Assembly: GCA_033398695.1 (NCBI GenBank)
Contig: CM065801.1
Span: 51,532,358-51,596,357 of the forward strand
Reading direction: 5' to 3'
Source: Orobanche coerulescens
Lineage: Eukaryota > Streptophyta > Magnoliopsida > Lamiales > Orobanchaceae
DNA: 64,000 nucleotides
The notes under the pieces were generated by a model. The model was given only the letters and a program-made list of their open reading frames with translations, searched no databases and was not told the origin of the DNA. The position numbers and the translations under genes are program-made. Positions 11,021 through 23,491 of this stretch are shown in pieces (the stretch's first letter is position 1; every line of letters begins with the position of its first letter).

Positions 11021-11699
11021 TTAGGTCCAAATGATGCTTAGTTGGACATTTTGGACCAGTGTGCTCAACAGAGTGACATATACTACACCTTTTTTTGCAC
11101 GTCTCTTTTTAGACGGAGTTGGTTGTATTGTGAAATCCTCAAATAGTTGGGGAATAACTGCAGTGCAAGTCTTTCTATTGCGCCCTGTGCCTCCACATCT
11201 AAGGCATGTTTGAACTTTACGGATATGAGTCGAGGACTCAACCCCTGATGTGTATCTCTTTTCTTTTGGTCGTACTGCCTGCCTCGGATTGTCTGGTGGT
11301 TCACAAAATTTTACCTTGATGTTAGCAGGAATGAACCAATCACTTGGGTGAGGTACTGGAATCACAGAACGTCCCCACATTTGGCGAAGCGTGGACACTT
11401 TTAGTAATCATGTATGTACATAGTTTGCTCGTGATTGAGGTACCTTATAGCTGCAGCGGCATGATTGCACGAGATCATATCATGTTGGAACATCATACAA
11501 CTGCGTTTTTGGTCTCTCAAGTCCACAACATATTTTTTCCGGTTAGAGGTCATCTTGAACACCACTAAGGAATTGAACATCTATGCTCGATCCAGCTCCA
11601 ACCGCCTTTATCAATATCTCATATGCATGATTTGTTAAAGGTCCAGGACACTTATTTGCATTTTTATGTCGATCAGATATCCATTCTTCTATCACGGTT
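11021..11699 (-). pseudogene. MULE (MuDR-type) transposase, C-terminal half
   Basis: On the minus strand the sequence reads out of solo LTR D into the last third of a Mutator-like transposase. Across frameshifts it shows the SWIM zinc-finger signature, with SCMMFQHDM followed by CNHAAAAI (about 11455-11500). Then come the block WGRSVIPVPHPSDW, a KRYTSGVESST linker and a C-terminal zinc knuckle CLRCGGTGRNRKTC, in which the usual His is Arg. The final frame is open at 11021-11398. The N-terminal half of the same gene, cut at the equivalent point, is at 52852-54807. The two halves are separated by 41 kb of nested retrotransposons with matching TSDs (CGACA), so they were once one gene. Confidence 0.82.
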
Positions 11700-11704
11700 C
11701 GACA

Positions 11705-12994
11705 TGTTGGAAGTAAAACACAGCGGCAACGTCGGGTTTGATTAACTAAAATCGGCCCTCATGAACCGGATTTATTTAGGCTCGTCAAATAATTAATTAA
11801 TAGATTAATAAGCAATTTAAACGAACAAAATTAATCTACGCGTTTATCTATGATAACTCGTAGTATTCTTATCTGGATCTAAGAGATCTAAGAATACATT
11901 ACCTTTGAAACAAAGTTTTCGAATCTTTATTCGATCTCCTTGTATTTCTATCTTTAGACCTTCTAGAGTATGATCTCGCCTATATCCGGATGTCGTGTGG
12001 GCAAGAATCTACCGGACTTCCTTGAACAACAAACTAAATCGGCCGAACCACTCCCAAGAAAATTACCTCACGGTTTTTCTCTCTATTTTAGTTGAATATA
12101 TTGGTATTTTAGAAAAATATTGTGTTTATCCGATTATGGAATCGAAGGCACAAGTCAAGATCCACAATCAAATGCAAAATAGAAAAATCGAAATTTCTTG
12201 GACTATAAGAGTAGTAGTTTCGGCCGAACCATTGTGTCTTATTTATAGGTGTTATGGACTACTTTAGAGATCTTAAGGAGGATTAGGGAAGGACTCCTAA
12301 TAAACCTCAAATTTCCATATTATGATATTTCCTAATATAATGAGTCTATTAATATCAACTTAGTCCACTAGAGAGTTAATACTTCCTACCTAAATCCCAA
12401 TTTACGAAATCAGGCTCCTTATTTAAATATATTATTTCTCGTGTTTAAGATATCGAATGTCCATTAATTAATTTAAGCTACTGACAGCTTTAATTAATTA
12501 ATATCTTATCCAAGAGTAGTACCGCTCGAACCTTATTATTATATCAGAATTAAATCCACCTGCAGGGTTTAATATAATAATCATTATCGAGCTCCTCAAG
12601 GGGACATCATCAACCCGCACGAATCGGGACATGATTTCTAGTAATAATAATTGTCATATAAATAATATCATTGCCTAGGATACGAGGTTTATTGAGTCAG
12701 TCATTTTGACTCTCACCCATGGTAAATCAAAGTAATAAATATTATAAATACACAATTAAATATTATATACTTAGAATTAAGAAATAATAATTATCCGAGA
12801 TTTACGTTCTCCTGACAGGCAGTACAGAAGACACTATCTCACCTCGATCCAGTTCAACATATTCAAATACGCTAATGCATGCTAATAGTCAAGACCAACT
12901 AATCTCAAGTATACACTACAACCTTTCACATAATTTGTCTAATAATCATATAGGTCCTGAACTATTATATTATTTTATAAGGCACTGATAATGT
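11705..12994 (-). repeat. Solo copia LTR D, first part (minus strand)
   Basis: Reverse-complement match to the LTRs of copia element F, starting TGTTGGAAGTAAAAC at 11705, the complement of F's LTR end. Preceded by CGACA (11700-11704). The LTR is cut at 12994 by element A and resumes at 52658. The combined length, about 1.48 kb, equals the F LTR. There is no internal region, PBS or second LTR, so this is a solo LTR made by LTR-LTR recombination. It is more diverged from F's LTRs than they are from each other, hence older. Confidence 0.9.
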
Positions 12995-15327
12995 TGTAAT
13001 ATCCATATGAATTCTCGTCTTTACTGTTGTATTTTTCGGATGATTCGAGTATTGTCGTATCATATCCGTATTTATTGTAATGAGTATATTGTTGAGATAT
13101 GCTAAATCGAATTGTTTACCTTTGTTGTCCACTCTATAGTTGGCTATTAGATGTTGTTTGGAGAATTTCATTTTTTGACTGTGTTTTTCCCTTAGCATAC
13201 ATTACGATGTTAGCTTTACGCACGCTATGTGTCTAACATTACGTACGTAACACTTCAATGTTAACGTACGTAATGTGGTGTATCAATCAGCATCTCGCCT
13301 TTCGGTGGGTGGGATCAGGAGTGAGCGGGGGTTGGTGATCCGATTGTACAGCCTAGTCAACGGCCATTACGTACATAATGGCTCTGTGTTAGCGTATGTA
13401 ATGTACATGAGCTTTACGTACGTTATCTTGGCAACATACGTAACAGTATATGTGATTTGAGGCAGTAGCCTCAGGGGACTCATTGCGTACGTAACATCCG
13501 CAGGATTACATGCGTAATGTGCTTAACGTATGCTATGCTTTGGTGATAGCGTATGTAATGCTAGATGCAGATTATAAAGACATGACTTGCCTTTCATTTC
13601 TGCACGATCCTAACTCGGTATCTCTTTGAAAACCGATTCCCTACCTTGCTAAATCACATTTTGCCCCTCCAATCTTGTGTTAGAGCTCCGTCACTTGGAT
13701 TATAGCTTGGTAACTAGAAGTTTGGAGTGTGTTCTTGGAGTTTTGGTGCTAATGTTCATTCCTTTTTGAGGTTGGTTATCCAAACTCATGTTGTTTCATA
13801 TTGGTGATGATGTTAGTTAGGAAGTAATTCATGTAGTGTTAGATTAATCAAGTACAACATGATAGTTATTGGATTTATGATCAAACTAAGTATAGAACAT
13901 GACAATATTGTTAGTGTTACCTCTTGAACGGTTAAAGAAGTTGTAAGAATAACATGCTGCTATTAATGCTTAGGAAATCATGATGATTAGGGTTATGAGT
14001 ATGTTCTTGGTGCTAAAAGAATCCTATGATGTTATAACCGTACATCTTAGAAGGTTTAACAAAACCCTTGTTCTTGTCCTAGAAGTGTTCTTCTTAAGTT
14101 GCTCTAAACTCTTGATTTCCGAATCCTTGATCTTATGATGATATGATTAGGCATGTTTTAGAATATTCAGGTGCTACGCAAACTATAAACATGTTTAAAA
14201 GATTATGTTGAACTGTTAAGGTTTTGGATATAGATTGAAGATTATTATGCCTACTACCTTGTCAAATCCATTTTGGTAGGATTTTGTTGATAAGATGTTA
14301 GAACTCGCATTGGTATGTTGATCATGATTATTATGTTCTTGGTGATGTTGAGAAAATCAAAAGTATTTTAAACTTTAAGAACCAAGTAGGAATGATTATG
14401 TAAATGAGTCGGAATCATGAACTTAGAACTTTCATTATCATGCAAATATGTCATAGATGGGATGCTCTTGATATTCATGATATTCATAGTGTTCTTGATA
14501 TTCTTGATATCCTTGGAAGGATTAATTAGAATCACCAATCATTAACTTAATTATAGTAATCCCTAAATTTCGAATATGAGAAAATGATTCTTAACTTTAG
14601 GCTTCATAAACTTGTTATGAATGTTTGATCGATTATCATTAAATCAAAGACTAGTTAGCGTTGTTATGATAATCGTTATAGTCGGATTTGGGTCGTTGAA
14701 TGAATATTTTTCATTCAAGGTTGATCGAGTGTTGTTGCTTGGTGAAGAACGTCATCCTTATGGCCGCCGCATTCCGGAGAAGACGAATCGATTGAATTCG
14801 ACACCTGAGGCAAGTTATCTTGCTTGGTTATAATGATGATTGAATTCTTGTGAATATTATTCATTCCCTGCATGCGTAATGTTCTATGAATATGTGATTT
14901 ATGATGTGATGTCATTCTTGATCGTATTACCATTTTGTGGTGGGATCGTCTTTGATACCGTTGGTCTCGTTGAGCATTGTTGTCACTTTGATGAGTCCCC
15001 TCGATTCTTGGATGAATGTGTAATTTGTTGAGTTTCGTTGTCATGTTGCATCGTGACATCTCTGGAGTCATATCTGCATGCCGATTGGTTATGTGTAGGA
15101 TTTTTAGCCGGTCACGTGATGGTCATGCATAGATGTTTCCGCATTGGACTGTGCATACGAGACGTACTTCATGAGGATAATTAGGTGCATCGTCCCACGT
15201 ATATTCTCGATTCCGTATACGGGGTAGACATGTGCACGGACACATTTCCGGATCGGGCGTACTGTGGCGTCCGTCTTGAGCCATGTTGATTGGTCGTTCA
15301 TATTCCGTGTACGATTGGATATGCTTG
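12995..15327 (+). repeat. Element A 5' LTR, part 1
   Basis: Matches 45564-47071 plus 51271-52100 of the 3' LTR. It includes a palindrome array (about 13196-13560), a TATA box (13573-13578) and a long transcribed part. It ends at GCTTG (15323-15327), the diverged left target duplication of element B, and continues at 31944. Confidence 0.9.
13196..13560. promoter_or_regulatory. Palindrome array in U3 of A (5' LTR)
   Basis: Many copies of TTACGTACGTAA-type and TAGCGTACGCTA-type palindromes, some mutated (TTACGCACGCTA, TTACGTACATAA, TAGCGTATGTAA). The array ends 12 bp before the TATA box at 13573-13578. The corresponding array in the 3' LTR is 45755-46121, with TATAAG at 46135-46140. The TACGTA core resembles plant bZIP A-box sites, but that link is inference. 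Confidence 0.7.
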
Positions 15328-15583
15328 TGTAATATCCGAAATTTCTACTACGGTTGTTAATATTATTTTATCCGAGTCATGTTGTACAGCGTGGAATCTG
15401 TACAGTATGGATAAAATAAATGAAGGACTAAGATGTCAGTATTGGTATAATTGTCGTATTTGGTCGACAATTACATTTGAGGATACTATATGTTGAGTAT
15501 ACGTATACGTTATGCCATATGTTCGTATTCTGCATGTCAAGTCGTTGGACAAGAGTAGCTGAAAATGGCTAAGTACAGCCACA

Positions 15584-16031
15584 TTAGCGCACGCTACGAT
15601 GTATACTTAGCGTATGCTAAGGTACAAGGATTACGTATGTTAATGAGTAGAGTTAACGTACGTTAAGTTGCTAAGTGTTACGTACGCTATGCATAAGGCA
15701 TTATATACATAACGAGAGGAATCAGACAGCTCAGGCTATGGCCGATAGGTGGGACCCGCAGTCGGCAGCTTTCGGCGTGGAACATGCACGGGTGAGTCAA
15801 CCCTGAGTTAGCGTATGCTACGATTAGTGTATAACGTACGCTAACTGGACATTTACTGTAGCAAATTCAACGTAAGTATTACGTACATTATGGAGGAAAT
15901 ATTACGTACGTAAGCAAGTGAATGAAACAGGTCAGTGAGCTTTGGCCGGACGTTAACGTACGCTAAGGATTTGAGTATAGCGTACGCTAAGCCTTTTACA
16001 TACGTAATGGAGTATAGGTAACGTACGTAAT
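15584..16031. promoter_or_regulatory. Palindrome array in U3 of B (5' LTR)
   Basis: Interspersed TAGCGCACGCTA, TAGCGTATGCTA, TTAACGTACGTTAA, TTACGTACGCTA and TTACGTACGTAA palindromes, with the last copy 14 bp before TATAAA (16045-16050). In the 3' LTR the array is split by element C (20085-20203 and 28787-29009), with TATAAA at 29023-29028. Confidence 0.7.
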
Positions 16032-17588
16032 GAACAATGCAGTTTATAAAATAAAGATCGGCTTCTCATTTCTCCACGAGAGAAAAGCTATTTCCTCCTT
16101 CAAACTTCATCCCTATGAGTGTGTTAGTGACGATAAACCTCTTCCAACTTGATTATAAGCTTGAAGCATGGATTAAAGACTTGGATGTGAAGATATCAAT
16201 GGTTCTTGAAGAGTTTGATTGTGCTATTCATGTTCTTGAGGTATGTTGATGAACTCTACACCTTGATTTCGGATTTTTGGTATTGCTATCCATATTTGCT
16301 TCGTATGAAGATGATTATGATCTTGTTGTTACGGTTATTGAGTTTATATGAGCTATATGTTGAAGGATATGATGGTTTATGTCTTGATTATGTGGGTTAT
16401 GATTATAGAATCATAGTGTTCTTGGTGTTCTTGGTAGAATTGTTCGATTCTTGATGTTAGGAGGATCATATATTGGAAAATATGATAATATACACCTTGA
16501 ATCATGAATGAGGATTGTTTAGATGTTAGAGGATATCAAATTACGTTGTTTTGATGGCTATGAACAAGGTTTCAAATCATTTAGTGTTCTTAAAGAACTC
16601 CTTGATGATTTGAACATAGCAAGACGATTGTTGAATTATCGGTATCTTTAGATATGAAGATCGAATGTTCGTTGATTGTAGTGGTGGAATTCGTATGTTC
16701 TTGATGAAATACGAATCATGATATCAATTTGGAATCCGGAAAGATTGTGATTGATCACCGAATATGATTTCCTTTACATTCGTATCCGTAATTGTATTTT
16801 GGTTATAAATTTGTAATTGGTTGAGTTGGATTGTTCGGACTTGTGTCTAATCGAGATATTGTGAAATCATTAAGTTGATCGGTTGGTCATGTCGGTTGTT
16901 GATTATTATTGGATATGTGTTAATTGATTACTTCAATAGGTTGAGATTATTGATCGGTGATTATAACCTTATGTTGAGGTCGTGTTCGAGTACGTTCGTG
17001 AAACGCTTTGGCCGGGATCTGAGGAGCTTGAAGACGACGACAAGGAAGTGGTAACGGCTTCATCATCATCGTGTTGGTATCGAGGCAAGTTATTACTTGC
17101 TCTGTTATAATGTTTAATGAATGGTTTCAGTTTCATTTCGTTTATAATACATATAGAAATGATTATTACTGCAAGTTCTGGAGATTTGGATTATATGTTG
17201 TCTATCCGTTTATAGGAGTTAAATCATAAGGTATATGTTTTATCTTGGTTATCGGCATATTCGGGTATCAAGGTTACATTGCGATAGAGATGAGGATATT
17301 GAATATCTATAGTTCGTGGTACGTTGGATCGCCGAGCATTGAGGATAATCGCCGGTGATGATGTGATATCGAGGTTTCTCCTGAAGGACTTGGGACAAGT
17401 ATCTGAGTTTGATTCGTTTTAGCGTTGATGTTGTTGATCATGCAGGTTGTCATTCATGTTGCTGAACATGAACTCGTCCTAGTTGTGTCATCATAGTGTC
17501 GTCCATGTTTTGATTCATATGTTTTTCATGTTGATGAACATATTGAGTTGCATATGTGTATGCATAATTGCATTGTTTATGTTCTAAA

Positions 17589-17925
17589 TGATCCGATGGG
17601 GTCATGAGGATCTATGCTGAGGGCGCTGGATCGGATGTCCACTATGTGTTGGTCCGACGGGATCATCATGGGGATCTATGCTGAGGGCGCTGAATCGTTG
17701 GATAGGTTTTCCACCATACGTTGGTCCGACGGGATCATCATGGGGATCTATGCTGAGGGCGCTGGATCGTTGGATTACCCGATATTCTGTTGATAGAATC
17801 ATGTGGATTCGCATCATTTATTTTATCATGTGTTGTTTTGTGTATATGTATATTCTTGGTTATCCACCTCGTGTTGATCTAGTTGGATCATCTTGGGATC
17901 TATGCTGAGGGCGCTGGATCATGGT
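17589..17925 (+). repeat. Direct repeats in the transcribed part of B LTR
   Basis: Four copies of a unit containing GGATCTATGCTGAGGGCGCT, preceded in most by TTGGTCCGACGGGATCATCA. Periodicity is about 70-75 bp for the first three, and the fourth is further away (about 17895). The same block occurs at 30571-30907 in the 3' LTR. Open frames here only translate the repeat. Confidence 0.8.
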
Positions 17926-18947
17926 ATTTCCATTGAGTAGACACTGTTGTTATTGTTTTGAGCATATTGACGTTGTCATATGAGTATGTATTTGTAGGTC
18001 TTGTGTGAGGACCGTGCCCGTATGTTGCATTGATCTGATCTCGGATTAGACTGACATGATTGTCGTGGTATTGTGCATCTCGAGGCATGTTCCGTATTTC
18101 CGTTGGTGTTTGTCTTTTGATGGACATTCGGTTATCGTCTTGGGATTTGATGATGCTATCCGATGGATCGTACTGGTCAGAATTGGTATATTTCCGTATC
18201 GTGAGTTGGTGATGATAGTTTGAGAATTTTGAGTATTGTTCGAGGTGCAATACATATATTATGTTCGAGTTTATTGGTTAATCGAGTACGAGATGCGAAA
18301 TATGATAATGGTTATTCTGATGAGAATTATTTGAGTAAGTAAAGTTACTACGATAAGATTATTTTGGTCGTATTCTTATGTTGTATTCTCATTGGTATGT
18401 AATTATTAATGTGATGTGACGGATACCATTGTTGGATATTATGGCTGACCCAATCGTGGAATTTCTTTTTAGGTTCTTGAGATATCGAGCTTGTAGCGGT
18501 CGTGGAGAGATGAGCTTCTCGGAGGATACTGGCTGGGGCATGTAATTGTGTTTTGAGTTCCTGATCAGTTGTTGTATTCCACTGCTAGAGTATTTTTAAT
18601 TGTTTGTCTGTTCCGCTGCATGAGTGTTTTTAAATGGCCTTTTGGTATCTGGTAACTTAGGTTACTTTGGCAATCATTTTCTAAACTATTTTGTCGGTAC
18701 GTGTAAGCGAGAGCTTAACCTATGTTTTTAAACTGTTGAGTTATGGCATTTCAGGCTTTGTCCTTTCAAATGTGATTTTTCGATGGTTTTGATAAACAGA
18801 TTTTAGCCTTCGAATGTTTTAAAGATAGTACCGTCGTCGGCCTCTTGGGCATTTGTAAATGTTTGCGAAAATTTCCTTTAGCCTTGTGGGTTCCATCTCG
18901 GGGCCCACGACGCTGTAATATTCCCGGTTAAATCTGTGGGTGTTACA

Positions 18948-19817
18948 GAATATAGTATCGGAGCTTAGGTTGAGAAAACCTAGGCATTTGGGTCGAGTTA
19001 GGTCGTGTTTTGGTCGCGTCATTCGAGTTGTCGATTGACTAATTCTAGAGCCTTAGAGTTTTGTTGGTTACTCGTCTTGGGATTTGAGATCCACTATTTG
19101 TGATTGGTGTGTCGTTTTGAGAATTTTGCTCTTTCGTGTATCTGTCTCTGTGGTACTGTGTTCATCATGTTGGAGCTTACCGTGTGAAGGTATTCTCGAT
19201 TTTCGTTGATCATTCGTTGGTAATATTGGAGTTTATCATGTTGATGATATTCTCGATAGTGTTTTGACCTCTGGTTGGTCATATTGGAGTTTGTCATGTT
19301 GATGATATTCTTGGATGCGTTTTGACCTTTGGATTGGTCGTATTGAAGATTATCATATCGATGATATTCTCGGTTAATTTGTTGGCTGATCATTGTTAAT
19401 GATCGTATACGCATTCAGATTTTGTGTCGGTGTGTCGAAATTTGTGTCATTGTGTTGGGCAGTTGTTTCACAGATGTATCGTGTATTATTGATTTGTATT
19501 CGGATTGGGACTTAATTGTGTAATCAGGCAGACAGGATTCGACACCGATAGATTATGTCATCCGACGATGATATATTTTGGTTGAGATTCATGGAATGTG
19601 AGTGTAAGCATATTGAGGCTTTACAGCGAAGTCACTTGCTAGTATCTCAGGAGATCGTCAACATTGCGCATTTGTAAGTGTACTGTTTGGTCATTCGTTA
19701 ATGATGATGATTAATTGTTGTCGTGATGGTTTCGGAATATTTTGGTCGAACAGTTTGTTTGTTTTCTATGACGGATTGCAAGTTTCGAGGCCGAAACTTA
19801 TTTTAAGTGGTGCAGTA
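18948..19817 (+). other. Element B internal domain, non-coding
   Basis: Starts with the primer site TAGTATCGGAGC (18953-18964) and a hairpin CTTAGGTT/AACCTAGG (18964-18971 with 18977-18984). It then holds three to four imperfect copies of a roughly 60 bp unit (about 19150-19390) with TCATGTTGATGATATTCTCG and TTTTGACCT. It ends with AGTTTCGAGGCCGAAACTT (about 19782-19800), the degenerate counterpart of the block before the polypurine tract in E and A, and TTTTAAGTGGTGCAGTA. No gag or pol homology is visible in any frame. Confidence 0.85.
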
Positions 19818-20264
19818 TGTAATATCCGAAATTTCTACTACGGTTGTTTAATATTATTTTATCCGAGTCATGTTGTACAGCGTGGAATCTGTACAGTATG
19901 GATAAAATAAATGAAGGACTGAGATGTCAGTATTGGTATAATTATCGTATTTGGTCGACAATTACATTTTAGGATACTATGTGTTGAGTATACGTATTCG
20001 TTATGCCGTATGTTCGTATTCTGCATGTTGAGTCGTTGAACAAGAGTAGCTGAAAATGGCTAAGTACATCCACATTAGTGCACACTACGATGTATACTTA
20101 GCGTATGCTAAGGTACAAGGATTACGTACGTTAATGAGTAGAGTTAACGTACGTTAAGTTGCTAAGTGTTACGTACGCTATGCATAAGGCATTACGTACG
20201 TAACGAGAGGAATCAGACAGCTCAGGCTATGGTCGACAGGTGGGACCCACGGTCGGCAGCTTTC
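19818..20264 (+). repeat. Element B 3' LTR, part 1
   Basis: Matches the first 450 bp of the 5' LTR. It is interrupted after CTTTC (20260-20264) by element C and resumes at 28753, after the second CTTTC (28748-28752). Confidence 0.9.
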
Positions 20265-21038
20265 TATAACACCCCCTATCCGCTCAGGGATATTACACGA
20301 CGTAGAACCTTTCCTCAAGGATCTACCAGGCTGGTAACAACATCGAACATCTCAACACTGCCTTTAAGGCTAAAATGACTCAGTAGACCGATTTGGTCTT
20401 TCAATAAATACATACAACTCAAATACATTACATGCCCACGCAGGGGTCGAATACAACACACTCCCGTACAATGGGAAAGAATACTGCAGCGGAAAATAAA
20501 ATACAATTGAACCAATACGACATCAACGGGTCCTCGTATGATTAGTATCGTTCATCTTTCATCATCCTTCATGCCGACTCTGTGTTATGCTCCAAAACCT
20601 GAATGCAATACAGACATCCACCCCCCGATTACTCGGGGGTTAGCAAAATTCCACTATTTTGCTAGTGCAAGTACAAAGTGCAAATACGAGCCATGTAATT
20701 CAAGTCCCAAGAATAACAATAACCAGGAATTCTCAAAGATTCATTTACAACGAAACGAATACTTCCCGGGGCAAGAGTTTGAGTAAAACTTTCCAAATCC
20801 GAAAGATCACAAATAACGAGAACGGTTTGTAAAATGGTTTAAAATACCCTCGGGAGTTTTAATAGAAAACAACTTAGGATTATCAAATTCTTATCTTTCC
20901 AAAAATCAACAGGGGTCACAGCCCAAAGGTTTTGTTTTCACAAATAGAAAACCGACAATAATTTACAGGGCCTAAACCCAAGTCACGTGTCCTTGACGGA
21001 CATAAAATCAACACGGCATAATCACACCCAAGCATTTG

Positions 21039-21305
21039 CCTAGGACTGGGACGAAGCCGTGAATCCCACTCGAGGCCTTGAAGGACCCTCCCGAGCTGGC
21101 CATAATCATAAAACAAATCACGTACACACGTCGCCTAGGACCGGGACGAAGCCACGAATCCCACTCGAGGCCTCGAAGGACCCTCCCGAGATGGCTAGAG
21201 AAATAATCAAGCACAACACGTCACCTAGGACCGGGACGAAGCTACGAATCCTACTCGAGGCCTCAAAGGACCCTCCCGAGCTGGCTAGCAAAACACAAGT
21301 CACAA
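21039..21305 (-). repeat. Direct repeats in the C LTR
   Basis: Three copies of an approximately 85-90 bp unit containing CCTAGGACCGGGACGAAGCC and GGCCTCGAAGGACCCTCCCG (as read on the plus strand). The same tract is at 26696-26955 in the right LTR. It is followed by two copies of a unit with GCTCACGGTTGGATCAATC (21310-21460, 26968-27115). Related units appear in the truncated LTR at 56773-56945. Confidence 0.82.
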
Positions 21306-22425
21306 CATCTTTGGCGCTCACGGTTGTATCAATCACTTGTTGCATCCTGGCCATATGATCACATGCCATGTGTCACCGTAGTTTTTATTAGGCTCTCACG
21401 GTTAGATCAATCGCTTGTTGCATCCTGGCCACATGATCGCATGCCATGTGCCACCGTAGGCCCCGCACACATCCATACATTCACACACAGCACAATACAA
21501 CACATATATTCAAATAGTTCACCCAGAGGCATCAAACACTTAGCAAAACACCACGTCAAACTACAACGCACCGAAATGAAATAATATACGTCCACGCGTA
21601 ATACCAAGTGCAACATCAACACCAAGCATATCCATAGAATTCACATAGTCATTTCACAAACCACACCATTCACAAAACACGCGCGTTTTGAAAGCAAGCC
21701 TTTAACAAGGCTAAACCGAATCTTTTGAAAGTTCAATTCAAACGACCAAACAACCACATTTAGACGATCACTAATTATCGTATCCACAAAACAAGAATTA
21801 TATTGACAAGGTGCTTGCCTCGAAATCGGCACGCAAGTATTCCGACAAACACGGCTCAACCGGGAAGCTTCGGAACGCCCGATTCTATCGAAAAGGAATA
21901 CGACAACAAACGGAAGTGTTCAACACGGTTTATTCGCAAGAAACTCAACCCTAACATCATATAATCAATAAATCAACGATCATACGAGGAAGAATAATCA
22001 TAGAACATCCGAAAACCCCTTTATGACATTCTACCGGACACCTTCGAGGCGTTGATCAAGAACTCGACCAAAACAATGAATCGATACGATCCAACCATGG
22101 AATAACAAGGGAAATGATATAATACATCTAAATAATCATCAATCCATCACAATCCTAAGTTAAATCAGATTAAACGGATGAAAACAACCAAAACACCCAA
22201 ATTCCCCAAAACTAGATTTCTAGGAAATCTGACCTGATTCGCTCGATCAAAGGATGTTATAGGATGGATGATTGATGATATAAACTCCAAGACTTCATGG
22301 ATTGATTGTCCAACAACATCTCTCCATTATTAACACAACTCCAGTCGCGTAAGAGAAGGAAACGAATGACAAAAATGGTGAAAAACCCGTTTGCAGGGCC
22401 TTAAATAGGCTGCCTGCCGGCCGCC

Positions 22426-22530
22426 TTACGTACATAACCGGCCATGGCCGACTCACTGCCTAGAAATGCCGGCAGGATTACGTACGTAACCGGCCAAGGC
22501 TTACGTACGTAACCAGCCTTACGTACGTAA
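22426..22530. promoter_or_regulatory. Palindrome array in U3 of C (left LTR)
   Basis: Four or more TTACGTACGTAA palindromes lie upstream, in element orientation, of the TATTTAA box at 22401-22407. The counterpart in the right LTR is 28074-28178 with the box at 28056-28062. The array is shorter than in E, A and B, and the sequence between copies is GC-rich (CCGGCC). Confidence 0.68.
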
Positions 22531-23101
22531 CTGCCGAGCACTACCGGCCGTAACTCGGCCAGTGCCGGCCTAAGCCCAGACTGCCCGGCCACGACTCGGC
22601 CGGGACCAACTCCGACGGTCCGAACGACCGCGAAACCCGAACCTGAATACGAATCAAAGACACGGTTACAAAGTACTCGCAAAGACGAATTCGAGCACTA
22701 AGAGAACACGCGATTCCGACCACCCGAAGGCTCGAAATTCGACAACAGAAAGTAATTACCCCAAACTTTGGGAAATTACAAAAATGGCCCAAAACGTCCG
22801 AAATACACGATACACGATCGAAACACCAAGCCGAAGCTCGCAACATGAATAATAGCATTAAAAGAACTTACGAGAAACTCGAAACAACAGTTTCGTACGA
22901 GATTCGCAAGAATCGAACTCAAGTGCGGAAAAACCGCTTAAGAACATGGAATTCAACAAAACGACACCGAAACGAACTCGGATGACAAAAAGTGCAGAAT
23001 TATATGCTCTCGGAATGACGAAATGATCACGAGCGAGTTACCAAAACGGGCTCCCGCCGAAAAAAAGAAAATCACCGAAATCCAAAATTGCGGGTATTAC
23101 A

Positions 23102-23115
23102 TTCTACCCTCCTTA
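23102..23115 (-). other. Polypurine tract of C
   Basis: On the minus strand the interior ends TTTTAAGGAGGGTAGAA directly before the LTR start TGTAATACCC. It is preceded by AAGTTTCGGGACGAAACTTG, the block also seen before E's and A's polypurine tracts. Confidence 0.7.
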
Positions 23116-23491
23116 AAACAAGTTTCGTCCCGAAACTTAAAACAAATAGGGAGAAGAAATATACCACCAGGAATATTTCAATGAGATACACCAGAATTCG
23201 TAACTAACGCCCAACGGTGAAACGTTACAAAAAACGCAAAGGAATATACGGTGTGTACACACGATCCAAGACGACCAACACAACGCCACCGATAGAGACA
23301 TAATAAAACCACAAGTGACAAGCGTCATCAAACAGATAATACAACCAAGTCGATTATCCGAACAATCACGAAACACAAAGCACCCATTACAAGGAAACAC
23401 GCACAATCAAGAAAACAGAAATAAATACACCAACGATCCACAAGGACAACCACAAACAATTCGGACTACGCTGAAATCCTCAAAAACCACA

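Larger units (their letters stand above)
15328..18947 (+). repeat. Element B 5' LTR
   Basis: 3620 bp. It carries a palindrome array at 15584-16031, a TATA box at 16045-16050 and a 70-75 bp direct repeat block at 17589-17925. The end CGCTGTAATATTCCCGG followed by GTGGGTGTTACA matches the terminal block of E and C LTRs. Short frames inside (for example those reading the direct repeats) are not genes. Confidence 0.92.
20265..23101 (-). repeat. Element C left LTR (3' LTR in element orientation)
   Basis: 2837 bp, very similar to 25921-28747. It contains the palindrome array (22426-22530), a TATTTAA box (22401-22407, minus strand), and two sets of direct repeats (21039-21305 and 21305-21460). Confidence 0.92.

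Noticed and set aside
12995..15327. Separate gypsy solo LTR next to the MULE fragment
   Set aside because: It pairs with 45564-52652 and with TSD AATGT, so it is the 5' LTR of element A, interrupted by B.
17602..17908. Overlapping frames on both strands in the B LTR repeats
   Set aside because: They arise from the 70-75 bp direct repeat lacking stops. The same occurs in the other LTR copy.
21008..21369. Open frames on both strands in the C LTR
   Set aside because: Translations of the C LTR direct repeats, with no protein homology.
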